Positions 47,641 to 56,919 of a stretch of 64,000 nucleotides of DNA are shown one piece after another. The notes below the pieces were generated by a model. The model did not search any database and was not told the origin of the DNA. It worked only from the letters and a program-made list of their open reading frames with translations. Origin of the DNA: Terebella lapidaria. Lineage: Eukaryota > Annelida > Polychaeta > Terebellida > Terebellidae. The position numbers and the translations under genes were made by a program. Positions within the stretch are counted from its first letter, which is position 1. The number at the start of each line of letters is the position of its first letter. The DNA lies in assembly GCA_949152475.1 (NCBI GenBank), contig OX424561.1, positions 3,968,001 through 4,032,000 of the forward strand, read 5' to 3'.

Positions 47641-49117
47641 CGGATGCGGTTGCAGAGCAGATTAGTCTGGCGGAAAATGCGGACCAGGATACTGTGCTGG
47701 GGCAGAAATATCGACCAGATGATTTGCGGAGAATGCAGCAAGCAGAACCTTGGTACCCACTGGTGACGTCGCTGATCGACGGGAGCGGTACAGCTGGCAG
47801 TGCAGACTTTTCCAGCATGAGCAGCGAGGAGAAAGTGCTGTACGGGATGCGGAAGACCTTGCTGAAAGTCGACGGAGTAGTCTACCGGAAATGGAAAACG
47901 GCAGAAGGAACCAGCCGAATGCAGTTAATAACCCCGAAGGAGCTGAGACAGGAGATTTTCCGTCTGGCCCATCAGAGCCGGACGGGAGGACACCTCGGAA
48001 GCAGAAGGATGGCGGCTAGCATTCGGAGGCGGTATTTCTGGCCGGCTATGATGCGGGACATAAAGCAGTGGGTGCTGAGCTGTGACGAATGTGCGTCAAG
48101 AAGTATGCAGAACTTGAAACGATCTCCGATGCAGAAATACCGGTTTGGAGCGCCCATGGAGAGGGTGGCAATGGACGTGATGGGTCCGTTACCTAAATCC
48201 ACCCGGGGGAACTGTACATCTTAGTAATCAGTGATTACTTCACCAAGTGGGTAGAGGCTTACCCGATGCCGAATCAGGAAGCGGTGACGGTTGCGGACAT
48301 ATTCGTCAACCAGTTTGCAGCGCGGTACGGTATCCCGATGGAGATACACACCGACCAAGGCAGAAATTTCGAGTCCGACTTGCTGAGAAATGTTTGCAGA
48401 ATCCTGGGGATTCACAAGACACGGACAACCGCTTTCCGACCTCAGTCGGACGGTTTCATTGAGCGATTCAACCGGACGCTGCAGCAAATCCTGAGCCTGT
48501 ACGTAAGCGAGCGGCAGACCAACTGGGATCAACTAGTACCGTTGGCGATGGCAGCTTACCGGAGTACCCCGCAGGAGACAACCGGGCAGAGCCCCAATTT
48601 GCTGATGCTGGGCAGAGAAGTCAACACTCCGGTAGAGTTACTGATTGGCAGGCCGCCGGGAGAATCAACAGCAGAAGTAACAGAGTATGGCAGTCAGCTC
48701 CGGGAGCGACTAGAAGTGGTATACAAGGCGGTTCGAGCGAAATCTGGCAGAGAGATGGAACGACAGAAGAAGCTGTACAACCGGAGAAAGGTCGACAATC
48801 AGTTCCAGCCAGGAGACTGAGTGTGGATGGCGGTCAAAACACGGAAGAAGGGCAAGGCACCCAAGTTGCAGAGGAAGTGGAGCGGTCCAAAGCTAGTGCT
48901 GAGCAGATTTACCGACGTAACCTACGAGATTGCAGAGAGTGAAACTCGGCAGAAGGTGGTTCACTTCGATATGCTGAAACCGTATAATGGTGTCAAGCAT
49001 CCGAGATGGATGAGGCAGAGAATGGCGGATTCCTGGAGGCAGACGGAGCCGCCGAAGCAGAGTAGTGTTCCGGAGACGGAACAGACGGTCTCTGAGTCGG
49101 ATACGGACTCGGAGTAA
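47640..49117 (+). pseudogene. pol: Pol: integrase (frameshift and nonsense)
   Basis: The zinc module is H-x-H... C-x2-C: AHQSRTGGHLGSRRMAASI, then WVLSCDECAS. The core starts ERVAMDVMGPLPK (first Asp) and continues HTDQGRNFESDLL (second Asp) and PQSDGFIERFNRTLQ (the Glu). A G run at 48205-48209 shifts the frame between them. A TGA at 48818-48820 breaks the start of the C-terminal domain (PGD then VWMAVKTRKKGK). The C-terminus has LKPYNGVKHPRWM and an acidic Ser-rich tail ending SDTDSE, with no chromodomain that I can see. Strand-transfer enzyme of the element, inactive in this copy. Confidence 0.88.
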
Positions 49118-49850
49118 AGCCGCAGAGGACGAAGAAATATGAGAAGACGGAGTGAGCTGTAGAGCAGGAGAAGGAGATAGCTGAGACCCTGGTAAAACGT
49201 TGAGTTCCGGCAGAGAGCGACCGCAAGAAGTTGGAACAATGAGCTAGTGCTGGTTCCGGAAACAGGGCGGAGAAAGGAAGCAGAGCGGAAAAGCGGTGCA
49301 GGGACCGGATAGAGACATCCTAGAGGTTCTGACTGGGTTGAGAGCATAGTCAACCAGTCCAGGGTAGCGGCCAGGGGTCCAGAAGAACCTGGGTTAGCGG
49401 TCTAGTATCTCCAGAGAAGCAGCTACACGTCTTCCGTATTCAGAGAATTAAGACGGAAAAGTTTTCCGGCTGTAGACATCCAACCGGAGTTTCCACTTAG
49501 CAGAGACAGTAAACCGACTGCAGATTGACAGAAACGGAGAAACATCACCCCAGATAGGAAGGCGCCTCCTTCTGGACAAGAATGTATGCAGTTTCCAGTG
49601 TCGACAAGCAGTAATACCAGTGAGCAGATATGCAGTTGAAGAAGCGGTACAGATGGCGGAAACGCCCAACTTGCAGTCTAGATGTTCGTCTGGCAGGCAG
49701 ATTCAACTGGCTGAGACTCTATTCAACCCTCCTGATGGCAGAGATACTTCAAAATTGCAGATACTTCGCTCGGAGAAGCAGTTGAAAGGGAGCCGGAAAA
49801 ACCCGGAGAAGCCGGTTGAGCCGGAGACGGACACCTCTCGGTTAACGGTT
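49118..49850 (+). other. Conserved non-coding block after pol
   Basis: There is no frame of note. At 49185, about 70 bp after the pol stop, stands GACCCTGGTAAAACGTTGAG; relic A has the near-identical GACTCTGGTAAAACGTTGAG at the same distance (23311). Later matching words include ATAGAGACATCC / ATAGGAGACATCC and GGGTTAGCGGTCT / GGGTTAGAGATCT. CTG|GTAAAA could be a splice donor. Confidence 0.6.
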
Positions 49851-49867
49851 GAGTTTTTGCATAATTG

Positions 49868-49937
49868 TGACGTCACTCCTGAGGCAGCCAATCAGCGTGG
49901 AGCTCTTCAAGTCACGTGAGCAGAAAGGGTATAAAAG
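49868..49937 (+). promoter_or_regulatory. Internal promoter for accessory ORF1 (first copy)
   Basis: TGACGTCA at 49868-49875, GCCAATCA at about 49887-49894, CACGTG at 49913-49918 and TATAAAAG at 49930-49937. These are the same elements as in the LTR promoter, with an 11-bp gap between E-box and TATA. A start codon for a truncated ORF1 copy follows at 50185. Confidence 0.7.
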
Positions 49938-50660
49938 GGCCTTGAAATCGGGCTCTGAGAGCAGTTGAAGAGCAGACCTCGAGCTGTGCACATCGCTGTT
50001 AAAGTTTGGCGGAATCGAATCAAGTCCAGCATTTTCCGGCAGCGGCAGATTTTGCAGTGAAAAACGACTAAGTGTTTCCCGGAAGACCACCAGTCCGGAG
50101 AAGCGGTGCAGCAGAAGCGGTGAAGAAGCGGTGCAGTAAAAGCGGTGCAGTAGATCGACAACTTCAGTTTCCTGGCTTTCCGGAATGGCCTACTCGGCGT
50201 TCCTTGGAAGACAAGCTGCTTCTCTGGAGATACTAGACCGCTAACCCAGCGTGGAGCTCTTCAAGTCACGTGAGCAGAAAGGGTATAAAAGGGCCTTGAA
50301 ATCGGGCTCTGAGAGCAGTTGAAGAGCAGACCTCGAGCTGTGCACATCGCTGTTAAAGTTTGGCGGAATCGAATCAAGTCCAGCATTTTCCGGCAGCGGC
50401 AGATTTTGCAGTGAAAAACGACTAAGTGTCTTCCAAGGAAAGTTTAAAGTTTGGCGGAATCGAATCAAGTCCAGCATTTTCCGGCAGCGGCAGATTTTGC
50501 AGTGAAAAACGACTAAGTGTTTCCCGGAAGACCACCAGTCCGGAGAAGCGGTGCAGCAGAAGCGGTGAAGAAGCGGTGCAGTAAAAGCGGTGCAGTAGAT
50601 CGACAACTTCAGTTTCCTGGCTTTCCGGAATGGCCTACTCGGCGTTCCTTGGAAGACAAG
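49893..50660. repeat. Duplication of promoter and start of accessory ORF1
   Basis: The sequence from CAGCGTGGAGCTCTTCAAG (49893) through the leader to ATGGCCTACTCGGCGTTCCT (50185) is repeated from about 50246 to 50660. Part of the leader (AAAGTTTGGCGGAATCGAAT to AACGACTAAGTGT) is present a third time (50440-50520). Only the last copy leads into the full ORF. Confidence 0.85.
50267..50291 (+). promoter_or_regulatory. Internal promoter for accessory ORF1 (second copy)
   Basis: CACGTG at 50267-50272 and TATAAAAG at 50284-50291, duplicated from the first copy. The CRE and CCAAT box were not copied. This is the nearest promoter to the full ORF1 start at 50630. Confidence 0.65.
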
Positions 50661-51295
50661 ATCGCGGCCGGAGCAGAGATTGGGCAAGCCCTCAGCCCCT
50701 GGATTATAGCCGGCTGTGTAAGCGGTGTGACCGGATGTTCGAGAGTGAGACGGACAGGAGACGGCATGTGTGCCCAACCCAGAGGTATCATTGCTGTTTG
50801 TGTGCCTTCTACGGCAACCGGGCGAACGACCTTAGGCGGCATCTCCGGGAGATGCACGGCTGGAAGTACCCTTCCGGGAACCGTCCTCCTCAGGACGAGG
50901 CAACCCTCAACCATGTGGGAACCTTCGATTCGGCCTGGCGGGGAACAGCAACGCAGTCCCGGCGGAAGCGGTTCCGGAGATTCTGCAAACAGTCTCCCAG
51001 GGAGAAACCAGTTCCGGAGACTTATGCGGACCAGCTTCCGTTCGGACCTGACTGGGATGCCGGAGCAGCCGCCCCCATCGGACAACCGGAGTGGTTAGAT
51101 CAACCGGAATGGGCCCCGGACCCGCAGGGCTGTCTCCGGGCCGCCGAAGAAGACCAAGCGGAGGATTGGGAGGCGGAAATCCGTGCCAGAGAATACCGGC
51201 CTCCATCTCCCACCTCGGAACCGGAGACGGATGAGTCGGAGTATGTGACGGCAGATGAGGAATCCTGGACGGAAGCGAAGGCAGTGTGGCAGTAG
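50630..51295 (+). CDS. Accessory ORF1: C2H2-finger protein with acidic tail
   Basis: An intact 221-residue frame on the element strand, 1.5 kb after pol. Residues 1-25 are Arg-rich. C30-x2-C33 with H46 and C48 forms a degenerate finger. C55-x2-C58-x12-H71-x4-H76 forms a C2H2 finger (ending DLRRHLREMHGW). Residues 95-120 are basic (SRRKRFRRFCK). The C-terminal half is strongly acidic with Trp and Pro (EDQAEDWEAEIRAREYRPP, ETDESEYVTADEESWTE), which resembles a transcription activation region. The start is ATG 50630 after a duplicated promoter. The same finger and tail occur in relic A. No known retroelement protein family fits; it is neither env-like (no signal peptide or membrane segment) nor a chromodomain. 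A DNA- or RNA-binding regulator is my inference. Confidence 0.8.
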   Translation: MAYSAFLGRQDRGRSRDWASPQPLDYSRLCKRCDRMFESETDRRRHVCPTQRYHCCLCAFYGNRANDLRRHLREMHGWKYPSGNRPPQDEATLNHVGTFDSAWRGTATQSRRKRFRRFCKQSPREKPVPETYADQLPFGPDWDAGAAAPIGQPEWLDQPEWAPDPQGCLRAAEEDQAEDWEAEIRAREYRPPSPTSEPETDESEYVTADEESWTEAKAVWQ

Positions 51296-51420
51296 CGGAG
51301 GCAGATGGCAGTGTGGCAGTAGCGGAGGCGGTTGGCAGTGTAGCCGTAGACGGAGACGGTTGGCAGTTTGGCGGAGACGGAAGAAGCGGTGGCAGTTAGC
51401 AGCAACAACACGGAAAAAAA

Positions 51421-51427
51421 AATAAAA
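51421..51427 (+). terminator. Possible poly(A) signal after accessory ORF1
   Basis: AATAAAATAAA lies 126 bp after the ORF1 stop and before the ORF2 promoter. It would give ORF1 its own short transcript. It is AT-rich and simple, so the call is weak. Confidence 0.35.
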
Positions 51428-51487
51428 TAAAAAAAATTATTATTTATCCAAGAAGACCACCAGGAGGAGTTGCAGTTTGCTGAGCAG

Positions 51488-51538
51488 CCAATCATCAAGC
51501 AGATAAGCCAGTCACGTGACTTCCAGAGACTATAAAAG
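51488..51538 (+). promoter_or_regulatory. Internal promoter for accessory ORF2
   Basis: CCAATCA at about 51488, CACGTG at 51513-51518 and TATAAAAG at 51531-51538, 12 bp apart. The start codon at 51616 is 78 bp downstream of the TATA box. AATAAAATAAAAAAAATTATTATTTAT at about 51421-51447, just upstream, could end the ORF1 transcript. Confidence 0.7.
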
Positions 51539-51615
51539 GGGCAGATAGCTGTTACCGGATGCAGAAGGCAGTTTGCTGTAGCTGAGTCAACATCGACACT
51601 AAGCAGAGAATCAGA

Positions 51616-53583
51616 ATGCCGAAAGTAAAGACAACACCCCGCAAGCCCCGCCCTCACCGGTGTGGAGACTGCAACATAGAGTTCAAGAGCAAGCACACTT
51701 TGCTCCGGCATGTCACGGAGCAGCACACGAGTGAAGTCACCGTCTTCGCCTGTCCGCCGTGTGACCATTGGAGCAGACGGAAAGAGGGGACACAGAAGCA
51801 TCTGCAGTCCCGACACGCAATGGACGCGAACCCGATTCGACTAAGGGTTGGCAGAGAGCAGTTTGAGGAGAAAAGCCTCCGGTCCAAGATGACCCCACGG
51901 AAGCATCTGCAGTCCTGACACGCAATGGACGCGAACCCGATTCGACTAAGGGTTGGCAGAGAGCAGTTTGAGGAGAAAAGCCTCCGGTCCAAGACGACCC
52001 CACGGAAAAGCAAGAAGCCGGTAACACGGCTTGACCAGTTGTCGGATACGGAGTCGGAGTCGGGAGGTTCGGTTGCGTCCCGGACCCGGTACCGTTCCGG
52101 TACCCAGTCGGTGGCCGCCTTAGCAGCCGACGTTTCGTCCACGGAGGCGGGGAGTAGTTCGGAAGAAGAAGCAGAGCTGAAAATCATGGCAAGTGAAGAC
52201 GAGTTGCAGGACCCGGAGGACCCGAAGCCGGTTAAGCCGCCAGTGACCCGGAGTTCTTCCCGGAACACCTCCCGGAAAAACAGCCCAGACCCATCTCGAG
52301 GTACCGGAGCAGATCGGGACCGCGGAAAGAAGCGGAGTCGCAGCCGTTCGCCGGATAAATCCGGTCGCCATCAACGCCGGGAATATAGGAAAGAGAGCCC
52401 GGAGCGCGCCAAGGACCGAGGCGGAGAACGTGGCCGAGAGGAGAAACGACACACCCCACCCAAGTCTTCAGGAGGCAGCGTCAAGGGAAAAGGCAAGGCG
52501 GTGTATGACTACAAGTTCCGGCTGTTGGAGGAAGGTTCCAGCGGAGCAGCGGCAGAAGTTGGAGTAGCAGACATTGCGGAAATGCAGAGCAGAGACGATG
52601 AGGAAGACCTTTTCCGGAGCCCACCTCCGAGAACGACTAGCAGTGGCAGAGCAGTGAGCAGCGTGATTGTCCGGCCCGGAGGCGGAGCAGAAAGCAGATC
52701 CAGCGGCCGAGCAGATAGCCGAGCCGATAGCAGAGCAGATAGCCGAGCCGATAGCAGAACAGATAGCAGAGCAGATAGCCGAGCGGACAGCAGACCCATT
52801 GGCAGATCCGGAGGCAGGCCGGAGACCAAAGCGGAAGGCGGAACCCGGAGCAGAGCTGTCAGTGAGACGGAGACCCGAGGATCCACGGAGAGAACTTTAC
52901 CGGCAACCATTCAAGCAGTAGCCGGAAGCAGAACCAGTTCAGCGGCTAGGGATGACGGAATGGAGTCTTCCGCGTCTGACCGAAGCCATGCGGACGTGCA
53001 GAGAGCCCGGAGGAGTATCCTGGTAGACCAAGCCAGAGCTACACCCGGAATCCTGTCTCCGGTGGAAACCCGACCTCGACAGTCTTCCAGTGAGCGGTCC
53101 GGGAGGAGCCAAGTCCGTGCACCAACCCAGAGTCCACCCTACACATTCTACCCGTTTGGCGGTCCTTCAACTCAACCGTGTCCGTCCCATTGTTTCCTGG
53201 TGAATACTGGGGGACGGAGCGCTTCCGTCTTTGCACCTGCAGTCCCGGAGCACGCCAGATACTATGCAGTACGTTGGGGACCGGAGCAGTGGGGGCCAGC
53301 CGAGATGAGAGACTCCGGCGTCTATGTGGAGATCATGGAGCAGAGAGAGTCACCGTTTGGTCTCGTCCCGACCCGTCAGATCGTCCGGATTCCAGATTGG
53401 TCCATCCGGGACGAACGCCTCAGGAATGGGTTCTACGTCCCGCCCCAGTGGAGCCTCCATGATCCCGATCTTCTTCCGGTTGATGCCAGAGGAACAAGCT
53501 TCGGACGACCGTTGGTACCAAATACCATTCCACCCCGTCCGCCGTCGGGGAGTAGTTCGCGCCGTGATACTGGTGGGCAGTAG
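51616..53583 (+). pseudogene. Accessory ORF2: two C2H2 fingers plus RS-rich protein, one in-frame stop
   Basis: From ATG 51616, finger 1 is C16-x2-C19-x12-H32-x4-H37 and finger 2 is C46-x2-C49-x12-H62-x4-H67. A 105-bp in-frame duplication then repeats, and its second copy has TGA at 51916-51918 where the first has CGA. The same frame stays open to 53583. It holds an acidic/Ser part, an Arg/Ser segment (KKRSRSRSPDKSGRHQRREY, about 135-175 of the second piece), a tetrapeptide ADSR repeated seven or so times, and a C-terminal globular-looking part rich in Trp, Tyr and Pro (RYYAVRWGPEQWGP). The RS segment resembles those of splicing SR proteins. Relic A has the same layout. In this copy either a 100-residue finger protein or a restart product could be made. 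Confidence 0.78.
51796..52005. repeat. 105-bp in-frame tandem duplication in accessory ORF2
   Basis: Two copies, 51796-51900 and 51901-52005, both beginning AAGCATCTGCAGTCC. They differ by the CGA/TGA change at 51916 and a few other bases. The length is 35 codons, so the frame is kept. Confidence 0.92.
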
Positions 53584-53853
53584 TCGTCGCAAGTCGTCGC
53601 AAGTCGCCGCAAGTTGTCGCAAGTCAAGTCGGCGCAAGGAGAAGAAAGAAGAACCGTTTCCCGGATTCTAGTATAATTAAGAGTTAAAAGTGGGAAACGG
53701 AACAAGCAAGATATCCGGGTACAGTGACGGTAAACTAGTTAAGAGATACCAGTACCCGGATCACGGAAACAGTTGTGTTTGATTTTACGGACAGTTTAAC
53801 GGTTGACAATTTGTATATATGTGATATTGATCTGTTCGGGACGAACAGAGTCT

Positions 53854-53866
53854 AAGGAAGGGGGAG
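53854..53866 (+). other. Polypurine tract
   Basis: AAGGAAGGGGGAG lies directly before the 3' LTR TGTAAC, as needed for plus-strand priming. Confidence 0.85.
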
Positions 53867-55250
53867 TGTAACGGTTTTGGGGCGTACCCAAAAGTTTCCC
53901 CTAGGTAATTCTGTTAGTGTTTTGTGATATTATGGTTAAATAACCGTTTATTAAAATGTATATGTGTTTAAAGGTTCATACGGTTCCGTATTGTTAATGT
54001 TTAAAAGGTTTTCCGTCTCGGAACTTGGTATATTTGTGATGTTGGTAAAGCCGGAGACGGAGCCGGAGACGGAGACGGAACCGGAGACGGAGTCGGAACA
54101 ATGGAGTACAAAAACGTAATGACGTTATTTCCGGAAGGTCATGTGATCAGCCTCGTTTTCGGTTTAAAAGGTGACGTGTCAGCCACTGATTGGTTCTAGA
54201 GTGTTTTTAGAAATCCGGAAAATATCAGTGTTTTGGCGGACTATGACGTCACAATAGGTTGGTCACGTGACGTGGGTCTCAGGTCTATAAAAGCCCCCGC
54301 TTCACAGCGGACGGCGGAGTTGGTGTCCTGACGTCGACCTGTGCAGACCCTTTCTCCCATAGCAGAGTACTGCCTTGTTCCGGATAGAGTCATCCAGATG
54401 ATAGCAGTTAAGTCTTCTGACTGTGCACTTGGAAAATAAACATGAAAACTTCAACCGAGTTGTTTTTCCGTGTTCGTTAGGGAACTGGAATTTATAATAA
54501 AGTTAGTTCACCGGAAAAGAAAGTAATACGGAGTAAAGGGAGATAAGACCACAGTCGGTTAAGACCAAGTTGTAACGACGTCTTAGGGTGATCCAAGAAC
54601 CCAGATCACCAAGGAAGGAGACGGAGACGGAGGTGGAATTCAACGGAGCAACTACGGAGGCGGTATCGGACGGAGCAGTTGAAGAGACGGGAACGACGAA
54701 GCAGTTGCAGAGGCGGTACCGGACGACGGAGTTGCAGAGGCAGTACCTGACGGAGCGGTTGCGGTAACCGGAAATGAGAACACTTCCGAGATACCCCATT
54801 TCAGGTGCAGTCACAGGTTGCGGTGAGGCGGAGCCAACCGGAGCAGTTTGCAGTGCGGCGGAACCTGGCAGAGCGGTTGCAGTATTCGGAAACGGCAACG
54901 TTCCCGGATTCTTTATTCCAGGTGCAGCCGCAGTTTGCAGTAAGACGGAAAACAACGGAGCTGTTGCAGTAAAGCGGTATCCCGACGGAGCAGTTGCAGT
55001 ACCCGGAGACGGAAACGCCTCCGGATCCTTACTTTACAGGTGCAGTTGCAGATTAGCAGTCGGACAACGGTTAAGAGGTCCATTCCAGACCACGCTACCA
55101 ACCTTCAGAGACTTCTAGCCGGAGTTCAACCGTACAGCAGTAGCAGTTTCCCGGAGTTTTACCGTTTCAGCTCCGGTTAAATAACAACTCACCCACCTCC
55201 CCAGAAAACCGGTTCATCAAGACGTCACAGAAGGGTGCAAACCCGTTACA
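53867..55250 (+). repeat. 3' LTR
   Basis: 1384 bp, TGTAACGG ... CCCGTTACA, followed by ATAT (target duplication). TATAAAAG at 54286-54293 and AATAAA at 54435-54440, which is probably the element's poly(A) signal. It is about 98 percent like the 5' LTR by eye. Confidence 0.93.
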
Positions 55251-55450
55251 ATATCTTTCGCGATTTACGTATACTCAAAAATAAGGGGGTATACTTGGTA
55301 AATAGCCTACTTTGTCGGTTTCATTTCACAGATCACTGTGAGTTATATAACATTGGAAAGAGAATTGATTCATCTATCCAACGATGTCTTCAAATTGCAT
55401 ATATCTTTAATATTGATTTGCCCACGGTCAGTCAAATAAATTTGTCACCT
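55251..55450. repeat. Host repeat on the 3' side of the gypsy insertion
   Basis: Matches 42030-42240 (AATAAGGGGGTATACTT, CAGTCAAATAAA). See the entry for the left side. Confidence 0.75.
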
Positions 55451-56057
55451 AGATAATCCAATTACCTTTCCAACGGTATACACGGTGTACAAATCTGCTG
55501 CAGTATCTGATTGGATACGAATGTGGATAAATTATAATTAACGAATTAATGACAATTCACAACCATCAAAATTTTAGCTTGACCACAACGTAACGCTGTC
55601 ATGAAGAATGGCAACATTAAACCGCCTTAAATTTAACACTGTCATCACGCTACAAAATTCAGGACACGGGTTTTTACTACCATTGTAACTGGCCAATAAT
55701 TTTTTTTCTTGGTCAGTGAAACTATATCTTGAAAATTGTTCTCAAATATAGACAAGCCTATCAAACTGAAATAATGCATTTTATGAAACACCAGGTGAAA
55801 ACAACTTACTCGCGACATGTGGTATGTAGCGCGTGCTTCAAAGCATATCTATAGTTCGTTATTTGTATTAGAAAAAAGTTTCAGGTGCAAAATGTTCAGA
55901 TAAAGCCGCATATTTTATGTAAATTGTTTCATTCTGAAATTGATATCCCGAGAGATATGCGTATTGATAATAATCAAACATGTCAATCGCTATTATTGAA
56001 GTTAATCACGGCAATGCAGTTTTTTTCTATGATTTTACTTCTGGTTGAAATATTTTG
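55451..56057. other. Intergenic DNA, nothing recognised
   Basis: AT-rich; no coding signal or clear repeat structure. Confidence 0.4.
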
Positions 56058-56059
56058 TA

Positions 56060-56568
56060 CACTGAAAAAAATTACCTCGTCATGAACTTGTCATTATGAC
56101 AAACTTATGGGTTGTCTTCCCAATAAACACGTTTTTGACAAGGATAAAGTCGGCCTTGTCAAAGAACTCGTCACATTGACAACTTTTATGTCGTCATGCA
56201 GTGACACATACTGACACCATTTTTATGTTCAACATCAGGCATATCAAAGCAGACTTGCAGTATGGTTACAGCACAAGTACTTGATACGTCGTCAAGTGCA
56301 TTTGACGCAGTTTTGAATTTGGGCAGAGTTGCTCTGGACCCTGAGTCCGTGCAATGCATGGCCCTTCCTCGTAGAAATTCATATGACTTGATATTGCTGT
56401 AATAGTAATAATTCAAAATTTGCAGTTTCAATGACGAGGATTTGACGAGTTTAGCCTTGTCGGCGAGAAAATTTGACAACCCTAAAGTGCTCCGTTTTGA
56501 CACAAGTCAAATTGACAATCGAAAACTTGTCATTTTGACAATTTTATGACGAGGTTATTTTTTCAGTG
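56060..56568. mobile_element. MITE with CACTGAAAAAA ends and TA duplication
   Basis: Left end TA-CACTGAAAAAAATTACCTCG and right end CGAGGTTATTTTTTCAGTG-TA are inverted copies; the outer TA on each side is the target duplication, as in Tc1/mariner-class elements. The inside is rich in CTTGTCA / TTGACAA words in both orientations and has no transposase. Confidence 0.75.
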
Positions 56569-56773
56569 TACGATATATATTCTCGAGATTCAGATGATAA
56601 TCGAAAAAGCTAACAATGTCACAGTTGGTATATTCAGCTCTCAGAACATGTCAGACTCAATACAAAGTAGAAAATGAAAGTGTTCAAAAGCGACCATTGT
56701 CTTCGGTGCATTAATATTCCATTTCTAACCTTGTGATAACGAGATGTATGCACGCACGTGGGTGTGGGATCTG

Positions 56774-56919
56774 TATAAAAACAGGACTCAATGTCCAGTT
56801 ACCAACCACAAGATTGACGCTCTGCAGCTGGACATAGGAGCTCCACTTGGAAACTTATTGCAGAATGGCGACAGAACATATTGTTTGTTTTCTTCTTCTC
56901 TCTGTTCCCGCCGTCTTCG
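56774..56919 (+). CDS. Possible first exon of a secreted protein, with TATA box
   Basis: TATAAAA at 56774-56780 is 85 bp before ATG 56865. The start is followed by a short polar stretch and a hydrophobic core (IVCFLLLSVPAVFG), an ordinary signal peptide, and a strong donor G|GTAAGTA at 56919/56920 in phase 1. A next exon is uncertain: AG at about 56988 (TTTGCACAG) opens RRPMWGYPWYL and reaches CAG|GTAGAG at 57055, and further on 57202-57260 reads WMNCTTYGGNYTCAFLAKG, whose Y-x-G-N-Y-T-C resembles the end of an immunoglobulin domain. I cannot connect these with confidence. Confidence 0.4.

Larger units (their letters stand above)
42440..55250 (+). mobile_element. Near-complete Ty3/gypsy retrotransposon with two accessory ORFs
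   Basis: Order: 5' LTR (42440-43811), primer-binding site, gag, pol (protease, RT, RNase H, integrase), conserved non-coding block, accessory ORF1, accessory ORF2, polypurine tract, 3' LTR (53867-55250). The flanking ATAT on each side is the target duplication. LTRs differ by only a few percent, so the insertion is young. Pol carries several inactivating changes, so this copy could move only with proteins from elsewhere. Protease - RT - RNase H - integrase order places it in Ty3/gypsy (Metaviridae); at 12.8 kb it is unusually long for that group. Confidence 0.93.

Noticed and set aside
47213..47818. 201-codon minus-strand frame opposite integrase
   Set aside because: Shadow of the repetitive Ala/Val-rich pol spacer on the plus strand.
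50609..51085. 158-codon minus-strand frame over accessory ORF1
   Set aside because: Antisense shadow; the plus-strand frame has zinc fingers and is conserved in relic A.
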